Source: Candidatus Poseidoniales archaeon (GTDB lineage: Archaea > Thermoplasmatota > Poseidoniia > Poseidoniales > Poseidoniaceae). Taken from it: 7,575 nucleotides of DNA. Positions within the stretch are counted from its first letter, which is position 1. Every line of letters starts with the position of its first letter. Both the position numbers and the translations under genes were made by a program. Of this stretch, positions 1 through 6,572 are shown one piece after another. The notes beneath the pieces were generated by a model. The model had not been told where the DNA came from and did not search any database. It worked only from the letters and a program-made list of their open reading frames with translations. Location: positions 41,121 to 48,695 of the forward strand of contig QQSA01000091.1 of the NCBI GenBank assembly GCA_003602535.1, written 5' to 3'.

Positions 1-3000
1 GAATACTCCCAAATCAATTCCATCATGAGAAACGTATCCACTTTGGATATGCTCGATTACAATACTCGCATACCCTGGTAGTGCAGGGGTTGATAGAGTA
101 CCATTGAGAGAAAAGTCACCATTGGAATCTGTTTCAATAGACCCAAACAAATTGCCTACAGTAGCGGCACCGCCAGGTACATTGCCAGCATTACCAACAT
201 TAACTACGAATCCACGTAGAGTGATATTTGGTATAGCAGTAGCATTGTCAACATATTGCAAAGTTCCTGAAACAACAACCTCTGCTGTTCCTTCACGATC
301 ATATGTAGTTGGAGACCAAACCAAATTTACAATCTCAATTTCTTCAGGATCAGGACATGCATCGAATGGAATCCAACCTAGATCGTCTCCTCCACTACTC
401 GAACTCATCTCTAGTCTTACTTCTCCCCATTGCGCAAGATCTGCACCGTATACTTCGTATCCATTTCCGTTCCAAGTTCCACCACGGAATCCTGTAACGA
501 ACCTAGCAGGTAATCCGGCTAATCTAGCCATAGTTACGAAGGTTGTAGTAAACTCTGAACACGTTCCTTCTTGTGCACGATTCAACAAGTCATAGGTCAA
601 ATCAGCACCAGGACCCACGCCACTACCATTGTAATTCCTCTTGAAATCGTAAGTTGCATTGCCCTCTTTCAAGAATGTTGCAATAGCTTCGGCCTTAGAA
701 TAAGCATCAGTTGCTCCAGCAGTACTTATCACTTCATTTGTGAGATTCAAAATGAATGATTCAGGCAGAGAGGAGTTTGTGAAATCTTCAGGCAACAACA
801 ATTCGTAAGGTGAATTGGTTCCTGCTATCGTATTTGCAGAAATTGTATCCCAATCAAACCAATATTCGTGTTCTTCAACCCAAATAGAATCGAGTAGTCC
901 GGCTGTTACTTCGTAAGTATGAGTATCATTGGTACGAGACATAGTTACTGCAGAATCGGACCAGAAGGTCACATTGAATTGGTAAGCAGGTAAAGGTACC
1001 TTACCAGACATCATTGGAGTTGCAAAATCAATATTCCAAGCAATAGTATCATTTGCATAACTCGAAGGAGCCAAGTGTGAGTTATTTGTATATGGAATAG
1101 TTATGTCAACAGCTGGATGTGAATCTAATTCGAGTCCATATGCAGCACCAGTGTAGAAATCATAGGTATTGACTCTCCATATGTGTTGACGATTCAAATC
1201 AACGACACCGCTGGTGTTATTGGCCCAAAATACAACCTCATTTTGGATGACATCATCCGAAGGGTCGAACGGGTTATACGGAGAACCTACGCAATTTGTA
1301 AACCAGAATTGTTGTGGACATTCATCGCCATCTAGCATGCCACCACCATCTGTATCTGGATTCCTCCAATCGGTTCCAGTTTGGTTTTCCACAGCATCAG
1401 GAATCATGTCACCATCGAAATCTTCGGGTAAGATATCATCTGAGGGATCATTCTCAGGATTTGTTGAGTCAAAGTACTCTTGTTTGTCATTAACCCCTCC
1501 TGAATCTGTATCAAAATTATCTTCTTCAGTTGTCCAAATATCTTGGCTTCCGTTAGTAATTCCAATCCAAGAATTATCACAACCTGTTGTTATTTCGAAA
1601 TAATTGTTGAGACCATCACCATCGTCATCTAATGTATTATCACATGGCTGAAGAGGATCAGTATTTACCAGAACTTCTTCGAAATCATTAACACCATCAG
1701 CATCAGAATCTGCTAGAGTTGGATTCGAGAAGAAACCGTACACACCAAGAGTTTCTTCCCAATCAGCTAATCCATCGCCATCTGAATCTGAATAATCGTC
1801 ATCACAATAATTTGGGAATGAACCAACTACAATATTGTGACACCAAGAATTGTTTCTCGTCTCAACATCTGTCACACCACCCGGCGGTGGAACAAATACA
1901 CCTTGTAGAACATCATTTACCGTAGCTCCATATGAGAATTGAGTATATGCTCCAGAGTTATTGTAGTATCCAATTCCCCCTCCTGGATTGAAACCTGCAC
2001 CACTCGTAAGTGTCAATTGACTTGAACCTGCATTGTATGAAACGATAGTGGTTGCGAATTGAATCAAAGAATCACACGGGTCGGTTCCATGTGACATATT
2101 GGCTTCATCACCATCGTTTACCCCTCCAAAATCAGTATCTGCGACATTCCAAAGCGTGCATGATAAATTCTCTTGCCAGTTCTCCAAACCATCATTATCA
2201 AAATCACCAGAATCTTCGCGTCTTGTTGGATCGGTTTCATTAGCGTCAACAATACCGTTGCCATTCAGATCTTCATCGCCATCATCGAATGCGTCTCCAT
2301 CTGTGTTATTGTTTCGAGGATCACTAGGTTGAGCAGGGCTTCCATACTGCCCATTCACTTCAATACCATCGCTGATACCATCTGCATCTGTATCTGAATT
2401 TGTAGGATCGGTGAGTAGAGTCAATGCCTCATGGGAGTCATTTAATCCATCGCCATCCGTATCAGGGATTTGAGGGTGAGTAGAAGTTACGCCATCAGTC
2501 TCAGCTGTCAATGTAGCACAACCTCCAGGTCCAATTCCTAAGTGAGGAGTACAGAGTGAAGTTGTTTCAGTAAAAGAGCCGTCAGGACCAGGTTTGTAAC
2601 AAGGCTGACCACCACATGTAGTGGTCCATGATGGATTGATGTACTCATACAAATTGATTAGTCCGTCTCCATCAGGGTCACCATTAGCTCCATCTGCATT
2701 TGAAGGGGATGTTGCATTCAATCCGTTGGATGCTTCCCAACCATCTGGCATTCCATCTCCATCAGTATCCCAACCCATTGGATCTTCATCTTCGACACCA
2801 TCACCGTCATCATCGTTAGATGAACAGTCTGCATCTCCATCGAAATCGCTGTCAGCTGAATCAACCATGTTGTCCTTATCGTTGTCAAATCCATCTGTAC
2901 AGATATTTCCAACAGGGTCTTCATCACAAAGGATGACGCTACCAGTTCCATCAGAACCAGCATCGCCACATGCTAACTGGTTGTATTGCATCGAATTTTC

Positions 3001-3387
3001 TTCATCCCAATTATTGACAGGAACAGTTCCATTCCACCAGACTCCATTATCTAGCACCGAGGAGGTGGAAGAAAGGTCCCAATTTGATGGCTGAAGATAG
3101 TTGTATTCCTGTAAATTCGAGAAACCATCACCATCAGGATCACCAATTGCACCATCTGAATTGGCACTGGAAAGCGGGTCTAATCCATACTTCCATTCCC
3201 ATCCATCAGGGAGTTGATCATTGTCTGAATCCCAGTCATTAGGTTGAGTGTTAATTAGGTACTCAAGCCCAGTAGTCAGACCATCTCCATCAGGGTCTGC
3301 GGATGCTGAAGCGGTGAAAGCAACGAATTCAATAGTAGCGATAGTTGATAGTAGCATCAACAATGAAAGTCCAATAGATTTGAACAT
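1..3387 (-). CDS. Secreted TSP3-repeat / transglutaminase-like surface protein (3' end off the window)
   Basis: The frame is open for 1129 codons from ATG 3387 to base 1, and the stop lies outside the window. Residues 1-29 look like a signal peptide (Lys at 3, then a hydrophobic core) ending in ASASA before the first DPDGDG. Residues 31-690 carry many Asp-rich loops of the DxDxDGxxD type (DPDGDG, DTDGDG, DSDGDG, DSDADG), the calcium-binding thrombospondin type 3 pattern, with scattered paired Cys. Residues 710-890 are rich in beta strands and N-x-S/T sites. Residues 890-1012 match a transglutaminase-like core: EGTCSEF (Cys943), the GLPARFVTGF strand, then AQWGEV and GWIPFD (Asp1009). The usual catalytic His is Gln986. 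Residues 1022-1129 resemble an Ig-like or carboxypeptidase-regulatory-like domain. By family this is an exported, calcium-stabilised surface protein. Its enzyme activity is doubtful and its substrate unknown. An upstream in-frame ATG at 3450 is a rival start. Confidence 0.93.
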   Translation of the reverse strand, partial: MFKSIGLSLLMLLSTIATIEFVAFTASASADPDGDGLTTGLEYLINTQPNDWDSDNDQLPDGWEWKYGLDPLSSANSDGAIGDPDGDGFSNLQEYNYLQPSNWDLSSTSSVLDNGVWWNGTVPVNNWDEENSMQYNQLACGDAGSDGTGSVILCDEDPVGNICTDGFDNDKDNMVDSADSDFDGDADCSSNDDDGDGVEDEDPMGWDTDGDGMPDGWEASNGLNATSPSNADGANGDPDGDGLINLYEYINPSWTTTCGGQPCYKPGPDGSFTETTSLCTPHLGIGPGGCATLTAETDGVTSTHPQIPDTDGDGLNDSHEALTLLTDPTNSDTDADGISDGIEVNGQYGSPAQPSDPRNNNTDGDAFDDGDEDLNGNGIVDANETDPTRREDSGDFDNDGLENWQENLSCTLWNVADTDFGGVNDGDEANMSHGTDPCDSLIQFATTIVSYNAGSSQLTLTSGAGFNPGGGIGYYNNSGAYTQFSYGATVNDVLQGVFVPPPGGVTDVETRNNSWCHNIVVGSFPNYCDDDYSDSDGDGLADWEETLGVYGFFSNPTLADSDADGVNDFEEVLVNTDPLQPCDNTLDDDGDGLNNYFEITTGCDNSWIGITNGSQDIWTTEEDNFDTDSGGVNDKQEYFDSTNPENDPSDDILPEDFDGDMIPDAVENQTGTDWRNPDTDGGGMLDGDECPQQFWFTNCVGSPYNPFDPSDDVIQNEVVFWANNTSGVVDLNRQHIWRVNTYDFYTGAAYGLELDSHPAVDITIPYTNNSHLAPSSYANDTIAWNIDFATPMMSGKVPLPAYQFNVTFWSDSAVTMSRTNDTHTYEVTAGLLDSIWVEEHEYWFDWDTISANTIAGTNSPYELLLPEDFTNSSLPESFILNLTNEVISTAGATDAYSKAEAIATFLKEGNATYDFKRNYNGSGVGPGADLTYDLLNRAQEGTCSEFTTTFVTMARLAGLPARFVTGFRGGTWNGNGYEVYGADLAQWGEVRLEMSSSSGGDDLGWIPFDACPDPEEIEIVNLVWSPTTYDREGTAEVVVSGTLQYVDNATAIPNITLRGFVVNVGNAGNVPGGAATVGNLFGSIETDSNGDFSLNGTLSTPALPGYASIVIEHIQSGYVSHDGIDLGVF
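352..720 (-). other. Transglutaminase-like core with Cys and Asp but Gln in place of His
   Basis: This covers residues about 890-1012 of the large surface protein. The Cys motif EGTCSEF (codon 559-561) is followed by helix MARLAGLPARF, then GYEVYGADLAQWGE, then LGWIPFDACP (Asp codon 361-363). Cys to Gln is 43 residues and Gln to Asp is 23, which suits the Cys-His-Asp spacing of the transglutaminase/protease-like superfamily, where the middle motif is normally HxWxEV. Here the aligned residue is Gln, encoded CAA (plus strand ttg at 430-432). The fold call is firm from motif order. Whether the domain is active cannot be told from this sequence. Confidence 0.8.
1888..2067 (-). other. Beta-rich insert splitting the calcium-loop region
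   Basis: Residues about 441-500 of the large surface protein contain no Asp loops. They read as short strands: TTIVSYNAGSSQLTLTSGAG, then GGIGYYNNSGAYTQFSY, then NDVLQGVFVPPPGG. The order (a strand, L-T-L-x-S, a Gly turn, I-x-Y-Y, a second tyrosine strand, then L-x-G-V) resembles a short module that recurs in phage tail and other structural proteins, of the form LTV-SGFP-G-I-YTG-L-GVTRG. That resemblance comes from pattern recall only and is not a family assignment. Confidence 0.45.
2641..2772 (-). repeat. Internal duplication, copy B (44 codons)
   Basis: Residues 206-249 of the same protein, running from WDTDGDGMPDGWE to DPDGDGLINLYEY. This is the partner of the unit at 3103-3234, with the same length and no gaps. 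Most differences fall between the two calcium loops. The flanking segments do not repeat clearly, so this looks like duplication of a structural module and not a recent tandem DNA repeat. Confidence 0.8.
3103..3234 (-). repeat. Internal duplication, copy A (44 codons)
   Basis: Residues 52-95 of the TSP3/transglutaminase-like protein, running from WDSDNDQLPDGWE to DPDGDGFSNLQEY. They align without a gap to residues 206-249, with 27 of 44 identities counted by hand. The unit pairs two calcium loops with a conserved DGA-GDPDGDG centre. Confidence 0.8.
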
Positions 3388-3483
3388 CTTTTGGTCTATC
3401 TCTCTGAATAGTTTCGGGCGCACAGAATGTTGGATGGATGACATACGCATGGCTACACCATTCCGAGGGGTGACTCAAAGGCA

Positions 3484-3489
3484 CTTAAG
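3484..3489 (-). promoter_or_regulatory. Weak TATA-like candidate (CTTAAG) for the TSP3/transglutaminase-like gene
   Basis: The 181-base gap upstream of ATG 3387 has no strong archaeal TATA box. The best candidate is CTTAAG, about 37 bases before the alternative ATG at 3450 and about 100 before ATG 3387. It would fit a near-leaderless transcript for the 3450 start, or a leader of roughly 70 bases for the 3387 start. No convincing Shine-Dalgarno sequence precedes either ATG; GAGAGA ends 11 bases before 3387. This is a low-confidence call. Confidence 0.2.
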
Positions 3490-3518
3490 GGAAATGGAAC
3501 AATGTTCATACAGAATTT

Positions 3519-3545
3519 GTAAAAAACAACCTCCCCTACGGGGAG
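3519..3545 (-). terminator. Hairpin plus T run downstream of the 973-residue protein gene
   Basis: Read on the minus strand, CTCCCC-GTA-GGGGAG forms a perfect 6-bp G+C-rich stem with a 3-base loop (3531-3545), extended by a possible T-G pair. It is followed by GTTG and a six-T run (3521-3526). It begins 24 bases past the TAA stop at 3569-3571, so the position and shape suit a transcription terminator. Archaea mostly terminate at T-rich tracts, so the T run may matter more than the stem. The GTA-loop core also occurs after the YHYH gene. Confidence 0.7.
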
Positions 3546-3568
3546 AATTTGAGTTTGAATTGAAAAAT

Positions 3569-6490
3569 TTACAGTTCCTCTGGCTCGTCATCGATGAGTT
3601 CTAAATCGTCCTCATAAGTTGTTAAATCATCATCAATAGCATCAGGAATTTCTTCTAATTTATCACTCCACATCTGATCTGTGTACTCTTCATGTTCGAG
3701 CGCAGCCAATTCTCTAGCAGTATTCTGCCCCCTTCGATAAACTGCAAGGAATATAATCAACAAGAATCCAACGTACAACCCAACGACCTGAGGGTTCTGG
3801 AAATCCATTGCAGCGTTGGTAAAGCAAGACACGCCATCACAATCAGTTTTGAATACAAATGTAGGAGTTTGTTTCAAATCACTAGTGCTAACTTCACTGT
3901 CAAGAGGTTCGACAGATAGAACGATGTCCACATCATCCCCTCCTACTAAATCATCAGGAGCGGTTAGTATCAGAGTGAATTCACTGGTATTGAATGCTGA
4001 AATCTCCAACAAAATCGTGTTTCCTTGATTGGAAGAACCACTTGTTGAGAAGCTCGCAGTCCATCCAGCAGGAAGATCTTGAGCAGACACGATAATATCC
4101 AAAACCACATTGTTTTGATTTTCAATAGTGAATTCGATATTTTGTTGTGAACTCGGTAAGAACGGCGATGTTTCGGTAGTCCTTTGGACAAATATTCTAC
4201 CAGGTTTTACTTCCTCTTTCACAATTATTTCTAGTGGCAGCTCAAAGTACCTAGTTACATCCCCATCAGTTGATTCTTCTTCAACCATCAGATACAGAGT
4301 CAAACTACCTGCTTCTACTTGATCTCGCATGTCAATATTAACATCAATGTCTCTATAATCTCCTGAAGCCATTTGGAGAGCGATAACATCATCTCCAGTG
4401 TCAACATCTGTTACAGAATAATCCCATGACCCGTAAGCTGGATTACCACCCAAATCTTCATCGGTATTTCTTTTCAAATTCTCAGGAGAGATAATTCTCC
4501 AAGTGTTTTGACCTACTTCATCCGTACTATCTGTAACTCTTACTCTGAAGGATACCTCAGAACCAGGCTCTACAGGACCTACTACTCCAATATCTGGTCC
4601 ATCCGAATCAGATATGACTTCTGCTAGAACACCAAAAGTTCTCTGAATTGTGAATGATACTTCGGATGAATTATCTTCATTACCGATACTGAAGCAAACT
4701 ATTGAAAATAATCCTACATCTTCAACATTTTCAAATGATGGATCAGGAGGATAAATCTTCAGCATAATTGAAAGTGTTTCATGAGAACCAATTTCAGGAG
4801 TTTCAACAAATGGTGAACCAGTTGGGCCTGTTAATTGTTCACCCGTATCGTTATTGATAAAATTGTAAGTCCATGCAGAACTTGGCGTATCTACCACCTT
4901 CAATCTGAAAGTATCAGGTACAAACCCTGCATTGAATAAATCGATGTAAAAAGGCTCTCCTGAAGTCCAATTTTCAGCATCAATATAATGCGAAAGAGAT
5001 TCATCAAATGCATCTGGACGATTAGAATCAGCAATTTCAATTTGATGCTCTTCGTCTTCGAAAACGTTCATCCTAGGAGAAGCGTATACTCCTACTTCTT
5101 CAACATCCATTATCACCTTTTCAATAGATACTTCTTCACGCACATCATCATCATTCATTACATACGCACGTGCCCAAACTTCTATTCTATCTGGGGCATC
5201 TGTTAGATCTTCTGGAGCATCAATCGATAAGGTTGCAATCTTGAAAGAACCGCCACCACTCAAGGTATAACCACCAGGTTGATCCCATTGTGGAGGAGAC
5301 CAATCGCCGAGAGAAGTTAATAATTCAAACTCAACTTCCATTTCGACTCCTGCAGAGCCTGTATGCTCAACCATGAACTCTACAGAACTACGTTGTTCAG
5401 GAGCTATTAGGATATTATCGGCTTGATTAGCAGGTAAGGACAAATACATTCCATATTCCAACATATCAATTCCAACGTGTCTGTAAACCACTACATGGCC
5501 TTGAACATCTGTTATCTCTAAAGATAGGTTGTAATGTCCTGCAGCAATTCCTGCTGGATAAGTCCAAGTGTAATTACCAACTAATCCATTGTTGTCCAAC
5601 CTTAAATCATCATCTTCGAATTCCTTGTCGAATTCTGCATTTGTTCCTGAAGGAGTAGATAATACCAGGTTTACTGAATTGATATCATCCCTTCCGAATG
5701 CATCCCTTACGTCAACAGAAAATTGGATTGTTCTAAAATCAGGACGATGATTTGGAGACCATTCCAATTTCTCTGAATCGGTCCAAATACCGCCAGGAGC
5801 GTGGACTTTTACGCTGGAATCTGCTAGTGCATTAGCCTTCAGAGAAAGTCTGGAAAAACCATTGGTTTGCTCAACATCTCCAAATGCGACTAATACCTCA
5901 CAATCATTTCCGCCGAAACCCCCTTGTCCAGACTGCCCTTCACATGATGCTGAACCATCAATCTGTAAACGTAGTTGCTGCCCTTGTGAAATCGTAAAAC
6001 CATCTTCTGGGACATCAAAGAACACTTCGTTTAGAGTCCATGAGCAATCACTGTTTAGGATACCACTGTTACATGGATCATCCAGACTTAGAGTCTCAGT
6101 ATAAGTCGGGCCACCAACCGAATTTAGAGTGAAGGTTAAGTCTGAGGTAGATTGCTCTGGACCTTTGAATTGAAGGTAAATGTATAGATGGATTTCAGTA
6201 GCGCTACCTTGTCCGTATACTTTGAGATCACTAATCAAATCCTCTGAGCGGAATTCAACCCCACCTAGGACATCTCCTTCCTTGTGTGCTCCATCTGGCT
6301 CAATGGTTACTATTGACCCGTCGCCTCCGGAATCTCCTTCTTCATCAAGAAACAAATTGTATGTTTCCAAGTTTGCTGGAACTTCCTTCACAACAGGCTC
6401 ATCTGGAAGAGATTCAAACTCTACAAGAGGTAGTCCTGAAGATAGCATTAGCAACAGTACGAGGACAGGAACATATCGAGATTTCAGCAT
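3569..6490 (-). CDS. Type I membrane protein with NEW3/CARDB-like beta domains and acidic cytoplasmic tail
   Basis: Counting from ATG 6490, the product is 973 residues. MLKSRYVPVLVLLLMLSS is a signal peptide (K and R, then a Leu-rich core). Residues about 55-220 form an unassigned beta-rich domain with two close Cys pairs (DPCN/SDCS and SCEG/NDCE). Residues about 228-340 look Ig-like (IQFSVDVRDAFG). After that come about four repeats of the extracellular NEW3/CARDB type, seen in phrases such as LSIDAPEDLTDAP and LTAPDDLVGGDD with the preceding DLPAGWTASFS strand. A juxtamembrane DCDGVSC pair precedes one helix (899-918, VVGLYVGFLLIIFLAVY), then RR and a 55-residue tail whose last half is mostly Asp and Glu. 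The protein should face outward with its C-terminus inside. No catalytic motif is seen, so a scaffold, receptor or adhesin role is inference. In-frame GTG 6496 and TTG 6499 are rival starts; I prefer ATG because it gives a compact signal peptide. Confidence 0.9.
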   Translation of the reverse strand: MLKSRYVPVLVLLLMLSSGLPLVEFESLPDEPVVKEVPANLETYNLFLDEEGDSGGDGSIVTIEPDGAHKEGDVLGGVEFRSEDLISDLKVYGQGSATEIHLYIYLQFKGPEQSTSDLTFTLNSVGGPTYTETLSLDDPCNSGILNSDCSWTLNEVFFDVPEDGFTISQGQQLRLQIDGSASCEGQSGQGGFGGNDCEVLVAFGDVEQTNGFSRLSLKANALADSSVKVHAPGGIWTDSEKLEWSPNHRPDFRTIQFSVDVRDAFGRDDINSVNLVLSTPSGTNAEFDKEFEDDDLRLDNNGLVGNYTWTYPAGIAAGHYNLSLEITDVQGHVVVYRHVGIDMLEYGMYLSLPANQADNILIAPEQRSSVEFMVEHTGSAGVEMEVEFELLTSLGDWSPPQWDQPGGYTLSGGGSFKIATLSIDAPEDLTDAPDRIEVWARAYVMNDDDVREEVSIEKVIMDVEEVGVYASPRMNVFEDEEHQIEIADSNRPDAFDESLSHYIDAENWTSGEPFYIDLFNAGFVPDTFRLKVVDTPSSAWTYNFINNDTGEQLTGPTGSPFVETPEIGSHETLSIMLKIYPPDPSFENVEDVGLFSIVCFSIGNEDNSSEVSFTIQRTFGVLAEVISDSDGPDIGVVGPVEPGSEVSFRVRVTDSTDEVGQNTWRIISPENLKRNTDEDLGGNPAYGSWDYSVTDVDTGDDVIALQMASGDYRDIDVNIDMRDQVEAGSLTLYLMVEEESTDGDVTRYFELPLEIIVKEEVKPGRIFVQRTTETSPFLPSSQQNIEFTIENQNNVVLDIIVSAQDLPAGWTASFSTSGSSNQGNTILLEISAFNTSEFTLILTAPDDLVGGDDVDIVLSVEPLDSEVSTSDLKQTPTFVFKTDCDGVSCFTNAAMDFQNPQVVGLYVGFLLIIFLAVYRRGQNTARELAALEHEEYTDQMWSDKLEEIPDAIDDDLTTYEDDLELIDDEPEEL

Positions 6491-6518
6491 GCGCACCAAT
6501 ATACCGTCTGCGCCGGGG

Positions 6519-6530
6519 TGTTAAACCGTT
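6519..6530 (-). promoter_or_regulatory. Candidate archaeal TATA/BRE for the 973-residue protein gene
   Basis: On the minus strand, AAAACGG followed by GTTTAACA sits about 33 bases before ATG 6490. A purine-rich BRE-like stretch followed by a TTTAA-type box at that distance would give a transcript with a leader of only a few bases, common in archaea. This also explains the lack of a Shine-Dalgarno sequence before the ATG. TATATT at about 6498-6503 is too close to the ATG to serve as its TATA box. The box is a poor match to TTTAWATA. Confidence 0.3.
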
Positions 6531-6555
6531 TTGCACGTATTGTGTGCTTAGGGTG

Positions 6556-6570
6556 TCACCCTACGGGTGA
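6556..6570 (-). terminator. GTA-loop hairpin directly after the YHYH gene
   Basis: On the minus strand, TCACCC-GTA-GGGTGA is a perfect 6-bp stem with a 3-base loop, starting 3 bases past the TAA stop at 6573-6575. No T run follows; the next bases are CACCCTAAGCACAC, so its role as a terminator is uncertain. The following CACCC could also pair with GGGTG, giving a second, mutually exclusive hairpin. With its AAATTC leader it matches the element after the next gene, which argues for a shared function in 3'-end formation or a dispersed palindromic repeat. Confidence 0.5.
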
Positions 6571-6572
6571 AT

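Larger units (their letters stand above)
1252..3300 (-). other. Thrombospondin type 3-like calcium-loop region
   Basis: Residues 30-712 of the large surface protein. Asp loops recur at irregular spacing: DPDGDG near 31, 83 and 237, DSDNDQLPDGWE near 53, DTDGDG near 207 and 310, and DSDGDG, DSDADG, DFDGD and DDDGDG later. Many are followed by NxxEY or DGWE, as in extracellular archaeal and marine bacterial TSP3-like proteins. In that family the Asp side chains bind calcium and stiffen an extended stalk. The stretch is interrupted by a non-repeat beta-rich insert at residues about 441-500. I infer that it acts as a spacer holding the C-terminal domains away from the membrane or cell surface. 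Confidence 0.85.

Noticed and set aside
104..595. Plus-strand open frame of 163 codons, and the other plus-strand frames across 1-3604
   Set aside because: They lie antisense to the continuous minus-strand coding frame, which carries a signal peptide, calcium loops and transglutaminase motifs. Their Ser/Pro-rich translations are the expected complement of Asp/Gly-rich repeats.
2718..2969. Minus-strand 83-codon frame inside the calcium-loop region
   Set aside because: It is in a different frame from the long gene and reads as a shadow of the GAT/GGT-rich repeats, with no signal or domain.
1252..3300. Repeated DNA in the calcium-loop region as a possible CRISPR array or satellite
   Set aside because: The similarity is at the protein level with irregular spacing and many synonymous differences. 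No constant repeat unit or spacer length is present.
3457..3473. CACC ... GGTG inverted repeat upstream of the large surface protein
   Set aside because: The stem is only 4 bp with a long loop. It is too weak to call an operator or terminator.
5862..6570. Plus-strand frames antisense to the 973-residue protein gene
   Set aside because: The minus strand has a clean signal peptide and beta domains over the same bases. The plus-strand products show no recognisable motif.
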